64,000 nucleotides of DNA from Voacanga thouarsii (GCA_026120185.1 JANUWF010002207.1:1426001-1490000); one strand, 5' to 3'. Counted from the stretch's first letter, positions 24,582-37,020 are shown. Notes: generated from the letters alone by a model not told the origin. Numbers and translations are program-made.

Positions 24582-25400
24582 ATGTCTGGTTTCAGTCATT
24601 TGTCCATTATTCTCAAGGAGAATAAGTTAATTGGACCTAACTTTATAGATTGGAAAAGGAATCTGAACATAGTACTCACTGCGGAAGAGTACAAGTATGT
24701 TTTGAACGACCCCTGTCTTGAAATTGGGGAAGATTCCATGGACTTGGATCGTGAGGCTGAGAAGGTATGGAAAAAATTTGATGAAATGGCTTGATGCTAT
24801 ATGTTGGCTTCCATGTCCAATGTTCTCCTCTCTAAGCGCAAAAATATGCCTACCGCATATGACATTGGTGTATCGTTGCATACCATGTTTGCGGACAAGA
24901 GTTGGCTCACAAGATAGAAAGCTATTAGAGCAATCATGAACACTAGGATGGTTGAAGAGGCATCAGTTCATGAGTATATGCTCAAGATGATTACTCATTT
25001 CGAGGAGGCCGAGGTCCTAGGGGTAATAATCGATTTTGAAGAGCCAAATTGACATGATTCTTGAGATTTTGCCAGATTTATATTCTTAGTTCAAGTTAAA
25101 TTATAACATGAACAAGTGGAATATGTCTTTGGCAGAGTCAATGAAAGAACTTCAGGCTGTTAAGAAAATTATGAAGCTTGGGTCAAAGATTTTAGTTGCT
25201 CGTTTTGGTTCATCTTCTAGAACTAGGTCTAAGCCCAAGAAGTTTAAGAAGAAGAAGGCCTAGAACAATGTAGGGGCCTAGCCTAAGGGATCCAAGCCTG
25301 GTCCATCCAAGCCTAGTGACAAGCCCAAGGGCAAGTGCTTCAAATGGGGCAAAAAAGGATACTTCAAGAAGGATTATCCATACTTTTTGGCTAAATCCTC
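24582..25400 (+). pseudogene. gag: B gag (decayed; zinc knuckle destroyed)
   Basis: The 24582 frame (71 codons) begins MSGFSHLSIILKENKLIGPN and matches the start of A gag. Beyond the TGA ending it, CYMLASMSNVLLSK, FADKSW, MLKMITHFEEAEVLG and KLNYNMNKW can be followed with stops and shifts. The knuckle region near 25335-25375 reads C-F-K-W...Y...Y, so three of the four zinc ligands of the A knuckle (C, H, C) are replaced. It is non-functional. The capsid region otherwise resembles A and C. Confidence 0.85.
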
Positions 25401-25961
25401 TTGAAGTATTGCTCTATACTGAGAGTCTATATTGTTAGCTGGGTCATCACCTACTTAGATTGTTGATTTCAGAGCCATTGACTATATTTATAACTTCTTA
25501 CAGGGGTTTAGCAAGATAAGGCGACTCAATAAAGGAGAGCATGGACTAAGACTGGGCAACGGAGCATAAGTGTGGGCCGAAGCAGTGGGAAACTTGGAGC
25601 TAATATTTGAATGTAATAGGATTTTAGTTTTAAAAGATATTTTATATATTTCTAGTTTTAAATATAATTTGATTTCAATTTCAAGATTGATTAATCAAGG
25701 ATATTCTATTTTTTTCCATTCTGGTATTTCAATAAATAGAAATGGAAATATTATTTGTTCCGAAAACATGTATAGGAATCTTTTCTATATTAATCCTATT
25801 AATTGTCAAATAAATAATACTCAGACAAAACCTAATAATGAGAAAAAAAAAGGCCACATCAAATAACTCTTATTTATGGCACTTGAGATTAGGACATATA
25901 ACTCATAATCGGATTTAGAGGTTAATCTAAAATGGATCTTTAGACTTATTGAAATTGGAGG
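25401..25961 (+). pseudogene. pol: B protease remnant and GAG-pre-integrase region, cut by S
   Basis: The protease active site near 25460 reads IVDFRA where A has IVDSGA, and is preceded by a TAG. A 98-codon frame (25570-25866) follows with LVLKDILYI, YNLISISRLINQGYS and HSGISI, matching A. Then LRLGHITHNRI and a shifted tail end abruptly at 25961, where the LTR of S starts. GGAGG at 25957-25961 would be the left target-duplication copy of S. Confidence 0.8.
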
Positions 25962-26907
25962 TGTTAGCCCTAAGGGCATTCTCCTATGTTTTAACTTATG
26001 ACAAACAATGATGAGGACTAACTTGTGTGATCTATATGTGATAGGACATGTTTAACCTCTGTTCTTCTAAGGCATGCAAATAAGATCGCTAAGCAACTCT
26101 TAAGCAATGGAATCCAAGAATGGGTGATCAAGTAGAAGACTAAGTTTAAGAGATTGCATACCAAGAAGTCCTTGTAGAAGAACTTTAGATTAAGAATTGT
26201 TATTAAGTATTTCTTGTAAATTCCTGTGTCTCTTTACCTTATGATTCAATTTATTTCTACCTTGAAGCACACAAAGAAAAAGATTTCAAAGTTTTAAATT
26301 TCAGAATTTTAGATTGAGTAGTTTGGATGATTCTGCATCTAAAAGATTCGTCCAAAATCCTGTAAACTGTGACAAATCATTTCTGCTTGAAAAAGTATCA
26401 TTTTGGACTTACATTTTAGATGCATCATTATTTTAAACATGAGTCCAAAACACTTGTAAATTTAACAAAAAAATTATAGCCATTGGTACTTCACTTTATG
26501 GCTCTATATAAAGCTTCTAAACTTGATTTAACATAAGATTTTTGTGGTATCTTTCTAAGAAACACTCTTGCTCTATAGAAAATAAAAATCCCCTTTATCA
26601 AAGTGCTTCAAAGTGAATTCAAATTGTGTCTAAAAAGTAAAAGTGTTTGTACTTTTTCCTTGGTGCACATCTGCTCAAACAAGTGAGCTTTCACTATTCT
26701 GTTGATATTCAATCTCTTTTATATTACAAGGTTATAGTGTAAAACCCATTTGGGGTGAACCTTAATTTGATTATTTGGTTGAGAGGTTTTGGAAAATCAA
26801 ATGTGGTGATCCTCTCTTGTATTTGGTATAGTTTGATTTTGTTAAGTTGAGTAAATGGAATCTGATTGAAAATCCTTAAGTGTGAGCTTAAGGTAGTAGA
26901 TGTAGAT
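25962..26907 (+). repeat. S 5' LTR, first part
   Basis: TGTTAGCCC start to the TAGAT duplication (26903-26907), where G5 interrupts. It resumes at 30264. Confidence 0.8.
26903..26907. repeat. target-site duplication of G5 (TAGAT), left copy
   Basis: Identical TAGAT follows the solo LTR at 30259-30263. Confidence 0.9.
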
Positions 26908-27431
26908 TGTAACACCCCCTACTATATACCCTAAAAGGGCGGGGATGTCGCCCCGTCCAAAGGACAAGGGGTCTTTAAAACGAGGTACATAATATATAGA
27001 GACGAACCAAAGATGTCAAAACTTAGATAAATAACGAGAAACTCTTATTACATCAAAATCAACTTGGGCAAAACTAAACATATGCCAACATCGGTTCCAG
27101 AAACATAAATAAACATCTGTCTCTCAAAACATAAAGAAAGCAACAAAAGCTCCATCTATTACACATCCCGCATGCTCAATAGTATCTATCTCCTGAAAAC
27201 ATGATATAAAACAGTGTGAGATTAATATCTCAGTAAGCCCTGTGTGTGCACATGGTACTTTAAACAGTTCGTGTATGCATAACTAAAAACATTTGCAGAA
27301 ATATTTGGCAAGTCATAAATAATTTCTCTTTGTAAGGAGTGGAGTTTTCTCATTGTCACACTTGTACAAAATAAATCATCCACTAGAAAAAACAGTCATG
27401 GCGCCACACTTTGGGCTCCCATGATAAGAGA

Positions 27432-27461
27432 ATGGTCAAGGCACCACACTTTGTGTACCAT
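27432..27461 (-). promoter_or_regulatory. G5 copy of the CACACTTTGTG hairpin
   Basis: ATGGT and ACCAT arms enclose the core CACACTTTGTG. Related hairpins with other arms occur at 35917-35946 and 37021-37046. The role is unknown. Confidence 0.45.
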
Positions 27462-29936
27462 GATAGGATTAGTTTACCACACTTTAGGCGTTCTGATCAA
27501 GGGTGGGTGTACGGCCCACCGGGTGAGATACTCCTCCATCTCTTCACCCAACAAAACCATCCAGGTGTCCATGCCGGGAAAATAATACCTTACCAGGTAA
27601 AAATACTAGCTTGGACCAGCCTGACCAATCAATATTGTCACATTTTCAAGCAGAGCTTATCTTCTGGAGGTGGCCGCCTGCCAAAAGACTCACTCAAGCC
27701 CTCCAAGATTAGTATTGTTAGCCTACCTTTATTGAGTACTCAACGAACATATCCGTTAATTCCTGACTTACAGTGATTCCATACCTTGGCTTCATAAAAC
27801 GTGGTTTTCTTTAACAAAAGGGTTTTCTAAAAAGTTTAAGAGAAAGACAGTTCTGGATAAAAGCATTAGTTGACAAATCCATGTAGAGAATAAACATCCA
27901 CGTTTACAACCTAAGCAATCATAGTTCAATAAGAGCTTCACACAGATTTACAAGATTTGACTTGCCACCACGAGTGTTAACAAAAAGAGTTTATACAAGG
28001 ACTTACGTGGTATACCTCAGAGAAATAAGATAAAATCAACTGCTTGCTTTCTTCAAATAACCTCCTGATTTAGAATCACATAATATCATGATCAGGATCT
28101 CAATCATCTCAAGCATGAATATAAACTCACTTATTCCTATAAACAAATCATGACTCATCAACTATCTTCAATAAATCACACATTCCATGAAATAAATATA
28201 TCATGAACATATATCCATCAATGACACGAGCAATATGCCAAAAAGGTCTCAACTTAACCATCAACATTCACATCCATCATTATCTCAACAAATCATAACA
28301 TCGCTATCTATTGCACATGCTTAACACGATACTCATCTCAACATATTCATCTATCCCCGACTAAACATATTCATCATGCTATTATACATCCATAGACATC
28401 ATCAATTACATTAAATCTTAATTTCGATCATCAAGGGTAAGAATTCCTTTACCTTACAACCACCGGATTAACAAGATCAAGATGCTCCTAGGATGATAGT
28501 CGCGAGCTCACTTGTGAAGAAGGGAAAGCTACCTTCTTTATTCCTCTTGACCAAAAGTTAAGAAAGAAAGGTGAGATCAGCCCTTATATGGCGTGGTTCA
28601 AGGGAAGAAAAAGAGAAGCATTAATGGAAGAAAGGAATCGAGAGGTTGAGAGGATTTTTGCTTACCTTAAGGTGTGTTTGATTTTTGCCTAGTGATTGCT
28701 CTTGTGTTTTTCGAAAATTGTAGGGGAGAGTTTGCTGGAATTTTCGTGCAGCAAGGAAGGAATAGCCGGCTACTTTGGTTTAGGGTTAGGAGAGATTGAT
28801 TTAGGGTTTAGAAGTTGATGCTAGAAAGGACTCCTAATGGTTCTAAACTTCTTTGGCAGCAATGGTGAAAATTAGGCAGCTTGCTGTACCTAATTGCTGT
28901 CCGAAATTAAGAGAGGTTAAGAGGAGAAAAACAATTTGGAATTGTTCTCCTAGGCTGGCCGAAATAGTGCACAAGGGAAGGGTTGTGTGTGTTCAGGTTT
29001 TTGACTAAAACAAGAAGGTTTTTGTGTGGGTTTTGACAACCAAAAAATTCTGTGCGAGTGGAGGTGTTTGTGCTGTGCGAAATCTGTAAGCAAAAGAGAG
29101 AAAATTCTGGGCTATTTTGGTTGTTGTTCTACCGCAAATCATAGAGAAAAAAGTGAGAGTTTTAGGAGCTGTAATTTGGCTAAATCAACAAAGAGTTTTG
29201 GTATGTTTTGGAGTGCAAAATTTCGTGCAGTATAGTGTGTGCAAAGTTGGTCGAAATTCTGGGTACAAGCTGGCTGAAATTCTGGAGAAAAGAGGGAACA
29301 AAAATCTAGTTTGTGTAGCTAAAATAAATCTGAATTGATGAGAGGTATTTTAGATGATTTGGGCTAGGTTTAGAAGAGTTTGGATACCCTTAGGAGTGTA
29401 GTATTTTTGTGCAGCATATGCATGCACAAGGCTGACCGAAATTTGCAAGAAAAAAGGGGAACAACCTGATTTGTTTAGGAATAGAATAAAATCTATTTTT
29501 CAAGAGGATTTAGGATAAGATTCCCTAGTCTTGGAAGAGTTTGAGTTGAGCTAGGAGTGCTCCAAAGGTGGCGGCACAAAGTTGGAAAATTTCTAGATTT
29601 TTAGCTAGGGTTTTATTTTCAAAATCAACAAAATATTTTGCTAGGAAAATAATAGATTTAATTCCAGCTAACTAACACAAAATCTGATTAATGAAATACA
29701 GATGGAATTTAATTGTTCTTAGCTAGGATTTTCAAAAATTAAAAGGAATAAAAGCTAGAATAAAATTAGTCTCCATCTTTATAAAAAAACCTTGAGTTTG
29801 GAAAATAAATATAGAGATTTATCTCCTAAGAAAATGGCGGCTGAAATTCCAAAAGAGTACCTAGGGTTTTCAGCCAAAGCATGAAGAATCTCTAGGAAAA
29901 GAATTAAAAAAGGAAGCTAAGATTCGCAAGAGGTAA

Positions 29937-29988
29937 GATTTGAACTCAAGTCACCAAGGGATAACTGCCAACCCTAACCATTAATCCA
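29937..29988 (-). other. tRNA-like box A/box B pair in G5 LTR
   Basis: The minus strand has TGGATTAATGG (box A-like) followed about 30 bases later by AGTTCAAATC (box B-like, GTTCAAATC fits GWTCRANNC). Similar pairs lie in the LTRs of G6 and G3. It is not a complete tRNA gene. Confidence 0.4.
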
Positions 29989-30263
29989 AATCAACTTTGG
30001 TGTTAATATATCTCTAAGAAATTCCTTTCACCGTACTTCTCATCCCTCTATCTCCTCTACTAAATTTCACCTAAACGATTCTCAAATAATGCAAACAACA
30101 CAACTATTTTTCATTAAATAAATTAATGCAAGAGCAACCTTGAAAATCACATGCACCCAAGCAAAAATAATTTTAAGATATCACATGAAATGCAAAATGC
30201 TATGCAATGCATGACTTTTCCCCCATAGGTCAAAGGTAATTTTGGGTGGGGTATTACATAGAT

Positions 30264-30484
30264 CTTGGTAGATCGAACCACTATACATTCTGTATCTCAT
30301 TTCTCTACATACAACATTAACTGCATTGTATTTCTTACCTTAGCCTGAATCTGGATAGGATAGCTTTCCCTGTTGCCATGAAGTTGGTCCAAGAAACTTG
30401 AAGATCATTAATATTCTGTATAACAGACTACTTGAAAATTTTAGTTTGCCAAAAACCTTATTCATCCCCCTCTAAGGTTTTTCA
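30264..30484 (+). repeat. S 5' LTR, second part
   Basis: Resumes after the right TAGAT copy and ends TTTTTCA, two bases before the PBS. Confidence 0.8.
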
Positions 30485-30486
30485 TT

Positions 30487-30498
30487 TGGTATCAGAGC
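30487..30498 (+). other. S primer-binding site (canonical tRNA-iMet)
   Basis: TGGTATCAGAGC, a perfect match to the plant initiator-Met primer complement, two bases after the LTR end. Confidence 0.95.
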
Positions 30499-30545
30499 TT
30501 GGTCTACATATTCTTAGTTTAACAACCTTGTAGGAAAGATCCTCA

Positions 30546-31770
30546 TGGTAAGCTCATCATCTCTTCTATATGTTGAAGGATCTTCGACAAATTGACCTCT
30601 TTTGTTTAATGGAAACAACTACACATTCTGGAAAAACAGAATAAAAATTTATGTGTGCTTAATTAACTTTGAGTTGTGGAATTTAATAGAGAAAGATCCT
30701 TTTATTCCGCAAAAAATTGTTGATAGTGTAAAAATGCCTAAACAAATTGATGAGTTTAATGTTGAAGATAATGCTAAGATGACATTGAATTTTTAGGCTA
30801 TGAACATCTTATGCTGTGCACTAGATGCAACTGAATACAATCAAGTTAGTGGTTGTGATTCAGCCCAAGACATGTGAAAATTACTTGAAGTCACCCATGA
30901 GGGGACAAACCAAGTTAAGGAATCTAAATTGGGGCTTCTAATTCATGATTATGAATTATTCACAATGAAGCCGAATGAAAGCATTATTGATAGGTTCACT
31001 AGATTCACAAATATCACAAATAGTCTCAAAGCCTATGGGAAGGTTTATTCCCTTGGGGAACAAAATCGAAAAATTCTAGATGCATTACCTAAAAGCTGGT
31101 AGCCTAAAGCTCTTGCAGTGGAAGAATCCAAGGATTTAAAATCCTTACCAATCGAAGTGCTGATTAGCTCTCTTCTAACACATGAAATGAAACTCAAAAG
31201 GTTTCAGGAATCCGATGATCATGATAAAGGTAAAAAGGGAATAGTATTGAAAGTTGAAAAAGAGGATGAAGAACCTACTCAATCTGACAGTAGTGATGGA
31301 ACAGAAGTAGACAATGCAGATCTGGCAATGATAAGAAAGAAATTAAGAAGGATGTTCCACAAAGGAAACTTCAAAAGAGAAAAGAAGTTCACAAAAAAGA
31401 AAAGACAATCCTCAGCTTTCCAACCTCAATGTTATGAATACAAAAGCACTGAACACTTCATTGCTGATTGTCCAGTTACAAAAGAAAAGGAAGGCAGAAT
31501 ACTTAAAAAGAAGAATGAGTTGAAGGTAAAGAAAGGTAAAGGATTGATGGGGACTTAGGACCTAAATGGGATTGAGTCCGAAGAAGAAGATTCTGAGAAA
31601 GGAACTACTAACATATGCTTCATGGCTATGGAAAACGAGGTAAACTCTACTACCATAAATTTCATGTCTAATTCGCTTATATCTATGACTGAAAAGCATG
31701 ATAATCTGAATGAGTTGTTAATTGATATGTTCTATGAACTAAAAAAACTGTACAAAAAAAAAAAAATAAA
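30546..31770 (+). pseudogene. gag: S gag, first half, with mutated zinc knuckle
   Basis: ATG at 30546 begins MVSSSSLLY. A TGA and a one-base shift near 30600 follow, then FNGNNYTFWKNRIKIY (UBN2-type gag start), LGLLIHDYELF, MKPNESIIDRFTRF and LPIEVLISSLLTHEMKL stay in one frame to 31558 with several stops, including TAG at 30794, a TGA at an expected Trp (DM*KLLEV) and TAG at 31556. The first zinc knuckle (near 31428-31475) reads C-Y-E-Y-x4-H-x4-C: the second Cys is Tyr, a G-to-A change. Acidic and lysine-rich stretches flank it. The protein is not made in full. Confidence 0.88.
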
Positions 31771-32330
31771 AAAATGAAATTGAAGATTAACTATTTGATA
31801 AATGAGAACGAAAAGTTGTTGAGTGAGAACAAAATGTCTTTTGAGTCACATATAAGTGCTATTATTGAAAAAGATGTGATCATGACTACTTTACAATGTG
31901 TATCTCTAGAAAATAGAAGTTTGTGTGATAGAATTCAAACTCTTGAAAGTATGGTTAGCACTTTTGATGACATGAAAAATAGAGTTAATGACCTTACCAC
32001 ATGTATTGAAAAATTCACAAATGGAAAAAACAACCTAGAAAAATTACTTGGGACTCAACATTAACTTAGGATACAGACATGAGAATAAGGACAAAATTCA
32101 CAAGCCTCGATTTGTTAAACCTGTCTCATATTACACGACATACAAATGATGCACATTTTGTGAAAAATCGGGACATATAGCATCGAGATGTCTTATTAAA
32201 AGAAAAGTGGAATCTGATGGAATAACTTTTTGGAAAATCAAAAGAAACGCTATTAACCTCCATGGACCCAAGAAAGTGTGGGTACCAAAAATCACTTCTC
32301 CTTCTCATGTATAGGCACATTCTCTAAGCT
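31771..32330 (+). pseudogene. gag: S gag, C-terminal coiled-coil-like part and second zinc knuckle
   Basis: After a poly-A slip at about 31750-31775 a 96-codon frame (31774-32064) of heptad-like Leu/Ile with Glu/Lys follows, typical of the extra C-terminal gag region of SIRE-type elements. A second knuckle, CTFCEKSGHIASRC (CX2CX4HX4C, intact), lies near 32150-32193, after a stop. VWVPK, a conserved lead-in to protease, follows. Confidence 0.75.
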
Positions 32331-33772
32331 TCACCAAGTGATTCTTGGACAACAGGTGTTCAAGACATATGAATGGAGACGCAGCCTAGTTAGAAGATGT
32401 ACCGACCACAAATGAAGGATTCATTACTTTTGGAGACAAGAAGAAAGGAAAGATTCTTGGCATTGGTAATATTGGTAAAGGTTCTTCAACCATTATAAAA
32501 CAAGTATTACTAATTGATGATTTGAAATATAATTTGCTTAGCATTAGCCAACTATATGACAATGGTTGCAAAGTCATTTTTGAAAAGGATTCTTGTTCTA
32601 TCATGGATAGCTCAAATCTTGAAATAATCTTTGTTGCCAACAGTGTTGGAAATGTATATGTAGTCTATCTAAATGACCTTATAGCTCATGGTATTAGATG
32701 CCTCTCCATACATGACAATGATGGTTATCTTTGCCATAGAAGATTATGTCATGCATCTTTTGATTTGCTAAATAAACTGTCCTCAAAAGAGCATGTTAGG
32801 GGACTGCCCAAAATGAAGTTTGATAAAAGCAAAATTTGTGATGCATGCCAATTTGGAAAACAAATCAAAACTTCCTTTAAACCCAAGAAAATGATTTCAA
32901 CCTCAAATTCTCTTGAATTAATTCATATGGATTTGTTTGGACCAATAAGGACTGTTAGTCTTGGCGGTAAAAAGTATGCATATATGCTAGTTAATGATTT
33001 CTCTATATTTACTTAGACATTATTTCTTAGACAAAAGGATGAAGCCTTTTCTGAATTTTCGAAACTAATCAAACGCGTCTAAAACTCTATGGAATGCAAA
33101 CTGATTTCTATTAGAAGTGATAATGGTAAAGAATTTTCCAACAATGAATTTACACACTTTTGTGATGAAAATGGAGTCTTTCACAATTTTTCAACAACCA
33201 AAACACCTCAACAAAATAGTGTTGTTAAGAGGAAAAATCGAACTTTGTAAGAAATGGCTAGATCCATGCTTTGTGAAAATGCTCTTCCAAAATACTTTTG
33301 GATTGAAGCTATTAATACAGCTTTCTATATAGTAAACCGAGTTATGCTGAGACAATTTTTGAGAAAAACACCTTTTGAACTTATGTTTGACAAAACTTCA
33401 TCAATCTCTTATTTTAAAGTGTTTGGTTGCAAATGTTTTGTCCTTAATACCCAAGACAATCTTGAAAATTTTAATAGCAAATTCGATGAGGCCATATTTC
33501 TTGGATACTCTTCCAATTAAAAGGTATATAAAGTGTATAATAAAAGAACTCTATGTGTGAAAGAATCCGTATATGTTGTGTTTGATGAATCTAACATTTA
33601 TACTCTAATGAAAGATGATGATGATGATGATGTAGGAGGTTCAAATGAAGTAAGAAAAGACCAACTTAAAGCTCCACCGTTAGATACTTATGCAAAAGAA
33701 GAAGAAATTGAAGAACAACAAGCTGAACAAGGAAAGGAACTAACTGAAGATTCTAGAATTAACAATTACTAA
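32331..33772 (+). pseudogene. pol: S protease and integrase with lost catalytic residues
   Basis: The protease site near 32341 reads FLDNRCSRHM where copia elements have FLDSGCSRHM; the preceding Trp codon is TGA. From 32522 come YNLLSISQLYDNGC, LCHRRLCHAS, CDACQFGKQ (zinc part) and the integrase core: LIHMDLFGP keeps the first Asp, IRSDNGKEF the second, but the Glu motif reads QQNSVVKRKN (Glu to Lys). TAG at 33017 falls at an expected Trp and TAA at 33248 at an expected Gln. A frameshift occurs near 33765 before RT. Changes are almost all G-to-A or C-to-T. A GAT-repeat Asp run (33619-33632) follows the core. Confidence 0.88.
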
Positions 33773-35412
33773 AGGATTGGAAATACAAAACATGTCATCC
33801 CAAAGAACAAATCGTTAGTGATCAAAGCTATGGAATTAAAACTAGACGGTATTTCATAGATAACTTTACTCTTCTCTCAAATATAGAACCTAACTATATT
33901 GATGTAGCTCTACATGATGAATTTTGGATTATTGCTATTCAAGAAGAATTAAACCAATTTGAAAGAAATCAAGTTTGGAAAATTGTTCCTAGACCACTTG
34001 ATCGTCCGGTTATTGGTACCAAGTGGGTATTTAGAAATAAACTTGATGAAAATGGAGTTGTGATTAGAAATAAAGCTATATTGATTGCCCAAGGATTTAA
34101 TTAAGAAATGGGTATTGATTATGATAAGACATTTGCTCCCGTTGCTAGACTGAAATCTATAAGAATACTTCTTGCTTTTGCATCCTTCAAAAATTTCATG
34201 CTCTATCAAATGGATGTTAAGAGTGCATTCCTAAATGATTTTATTTAGGAGGAAGTATATGTTGAACAACCTCCTGGTTTTATTCATGAGCACTTTTCAA
34301 ATCATATTTTCAAACTTTCTAAGGCTCTTTATGGGTTAAAACAAGCTCTACGAGCTTGGTATGAGAGGTTTAGTGGATTCTTGATTTCAAAAGGTTTTCT
34401 AAGAGGATTGATTGATATCACTTTGTTCATTAAATCTGATACATCTGGTGATCTACTTATTGTTCAAATTTATGTAGATGATATAATTTTTGGTGCTATT
34501 AATGACTATTTGTGCATGATGTTTGCTAAGACAATGCAACAAGAATTTGAAATGAGCATGATGGGAGAACTAAACTTCTTTCTCGGGCTACAAATTAAGT
34601 AAGCCAAGGATGGAATCTTTATAAATCAAGCTAAGTATGCCAAAGAGTTGCTCAAAAGGTTTGGTATGAACGAAGCCAAAGAAATCTGCACATTTATGAG
34701 TACTTTTATAAAACTTATCTAAGATGAAAAGGATAAGAAGGTAGATGAATATAAGTATAGAGGTATGATTGGAAGCTTGCTCTATCTTACTGCTAGCCGA
34801 CCTGACATTATGTTTTCATTATGTCTTTGTGCCCGTTTTCAATCATGTCCAAAGGAATCACACCTATATGCAATAAAATGCATCATTCAATATCTAATCG
34901 GTACATAAGATAATAGCTTATGGTAACCTCACACTAACACAATTGATCTTATAGGATACACTGATGCAGACTATGCGGGATGCAAAGTGGAAAGAAAAAG
35001 CACAAGTGGCCATTGTCAATTTCTTGGACACTCTCTAGTGTCATGGTACAACAAAAAGTAAGCTTATGTATCCTTATCTACAATTGAGGCCGAATATATT
35101 GCAGCAGGCAGTTGTTGCGCACAAATTTTGTGAATGAAAACTGCATTGCTTAATTTTGGTCTTAACTTTAATTGCATACATATATTATGTGACAATACAA
35201 GTGCCATCAATCTAACAAAAAATCATATTCAACATTTTAGGACAAAGCATATAGAAGTTAAACATCATTTTATCCGTGATTATGTGCTTAAAGGTGATGT
35301 ATGTATTGAATATATTTCAACTGATGAACAACTTGCCGATATCTTTACAAAATCTCTGGCCAAAGAAAGATTCAACAATCTGAGAAGAGGTTTGAGAATT
35401 ACAAAAATCACA
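33773..35412 (+). pseudogene. pol: S reverse transcriptase and RNase H
   Basis: The RT reads ALHDEFW, NQVWKIVPRP, GTKWVFRNK, QMDVKSAFLN, LYGLKQALRAWYERF and the active site IYVDDIIFG, all in one frame (34381 onward) with stops at expected Gln or Trp codons. RNase H shows YTDADYAGC, LSTIEAEYIAAGS, LCDNTSAINL and ADIFTKSLAKERF, so its acidic residues survive. The frame ends at 35413-35415, about where the G3 LTR starts. The enzyme would copy element RNA to DNA; here it is interrupted at least seven times. Confidence 0.88.
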
Positions 35413-36473
35413 TAACTAACCTGCCTGGGCCCAATAGGGCCGGGGATGTCGTCCCGTCCAAAGGACAAGGGGTCTTTATAACTAGGACACACAATAAAAA
35501 TAAAACAATACTTTAAAATTTAAAACTTATTACAACCAAAAAATTCATGAATAAATATAAAATAAAAATTGTTCACTCTCAACTCCCAAAGCATTACATA
35601 AATTAAATAACAGAATATCTTCCAAGGCAGGCAATAACTAGCTACTCATCCTCACAGCAGGATCGACCTGAAATCATGGTAAAAAGGGTGATGAGATAAA
35701 AATCTCAGAAGTCCATGTGTGCTTTGAGTGTCTAGTGAAAACAGTTCATGAATGCAAAGTGTAAGAACTTTATAAGAAAAATACTGGCAAGCTATAAACA
35801 ATATTAAAAATCAAGAGTGGCATTTTGGCTTTTCTATCCATACATGTACAATAAAATCAACCACCCAAAAGGGCGGCTATGAGTTTCCACACTTTGGGCC
35901 CCATAACCATACAATGGTCAGAATGTCACACTTTGTGCAGACTGACAAAAGGTAGGTGATCGGCCTACCGAGTAAGATACTCCTCATTCTCTACACCCAA
36001 ACAAAATCGATTGTCCATTCCGGAAATACATAGTCCATATGACTGAAACTTGCTAGCTCGGACTTGCTAGCTCGGACCGGCATGACTAAGCAGTACTGAT
36101 GTTTCTCTAAGTTGAGTTCATCTTCTAGAGATGGCCTCCTGCTAGAAGACTCGCTCTTACTCTTCAAAACTAGTACTACTAGCCTACCCTTATTGAGTAC
36201 TTAACGTTTAGTTGTCCCACTTGGGAGAAAACTGATAAAATGTAGCTTTGCTTAAAAATGGCAATCAAGGGTTTCTAAACTCCATGTAAAAATCAGTTTT
36301 AGAAACAGTTTGGTGTTTGAGTAAAACTTCTTAAAGATTTTCAAATAATTGGTTTGACTGCAACAAGAAAAGAAACAGTCCTTAATTGTCTTTACCAAAT
36401 ATGTGTTCACATACTTGTGTTTACCTTGCCATTGTAACCTTTTACAACAACAAGTTTTATGTAGGAGCTTACC
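35413..36473 (-). repeat. G3 3' LTR, left part (left end diverged)
   Basis: It parallels G6 base for base in structure: GGGCCGGGGATGTCG, GGACAAGGGGTCTTTATAACTAGG, CTGAAATCATGGTAAAA and so on, to GTAGGAGCTTACC, where G6 is inserted. The very left end, after CATAACTAACCTGCC, has lost a clean TGTAA terminus; the boundary with S is therefore approximate. Confidence 0.75.
35917..35946 (-). promoter_or_regulatory. G3 copy of the CACACTTTGTG hairpin
   Basis: Arms GTCAG/CTGAC around the CACACTTTGTG core; a TTTCCACACTTTGGG half-copy precedes it. Confidence 0.45.
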
Positions 36474-37020
36474 TGTAATACTCCACTACCTAGGCCTAAC
36501 AGGGCCGGGGATGTCGCCCCTCTAAAGGACAAGCATTTTTATAACTAGGTCACACAAATAAAATAGCGGAATAAATATAATAACTTAACTTAAAATTTAT
36601 TACAACCCAAGAATAAATCTACGAATAAAACCATGAATTCCCAAAAGAAAAACAAATCCATAAATAAAATCATCCACTCTCAACTCCCCAAATAAATACA
36701 TAAAAATAAAAGACAACATTCTCTTCCAAGGCAGATAACATTAGCTACTCATCCCCACATCAGGATCAGCCTGAAATCATGGTAAAAAAGTGATGAGACA
36801 GAAATCTCAGTAAGTCCGTGTGTGCTTTGGGTGTTCAGTGAAAACAGTTCGTGGATGCAAAGTGTGAAATCTTTATAAGAGAAATATTGGCAAGCAATAA
36901 ACATTAGTCAAAAGCAAGAGTGGTGTTTTCGGCTTTTCCAGCCATATATAATTTATAAGATCAACCACTCAAAAGAAAGGATTATGGATTACCACACGTT
37001 GGGCCCCATAACCGAATGGT

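Larger units (their letters stand above)
26908..30258 (-). repeat. G5: gypsy solo LTR (3351 bp) inside the S LTR
   Basis: Begins TGTAACACCCCC and ends GGGGTATTACA with a perfect TAGAT duplication (26903-26907 and 30259-30263). Both ends match the G1 LTR. It carries the conserved GGGGATGTCGCC...GGACAAGGGGTCTTTA block at its left end, a CCACACTTTGTGT hairpin (27432-27461), and a tRNA-like box A/B pair on the minus strand (29937-29988). By analogy with G1 and G3 the sense direction is minus. It contains no element genes. Confidence 0.92.
25962..35412 (+). mobile_element. S: SIRE/Maximus-like Ty1/copia element, 3' LTR missing
   Basis: The 5' LTR starts TGTTAGCCCTAAGGGC and ends CTAAGGTTTTTCA at 30484, interrupted by solo LTR G5 (26908-30258). 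A canonical PBS follows, then a long gag with two zinc knuckles and a coiled-coil-like segment, protease, integrase, RT and RNase H. The large gag, LLTHEMKL motif and LTR start resemble SIRE-type copia elements (from known family features; not tested). The element stops soon after RNase H where the LTR of G3 begins; no polypurine tract or 3' LTR is present. The net 5' LTR is 1167 bp. Confidence 0.85.

Noticed and set aside
27411..27776. 121-residue plus-strand frame in G5
   Set aside because: Within a solo LTR, overlaps the hairpin repeats, and no counterpart frame was noticed in the related LTRs.
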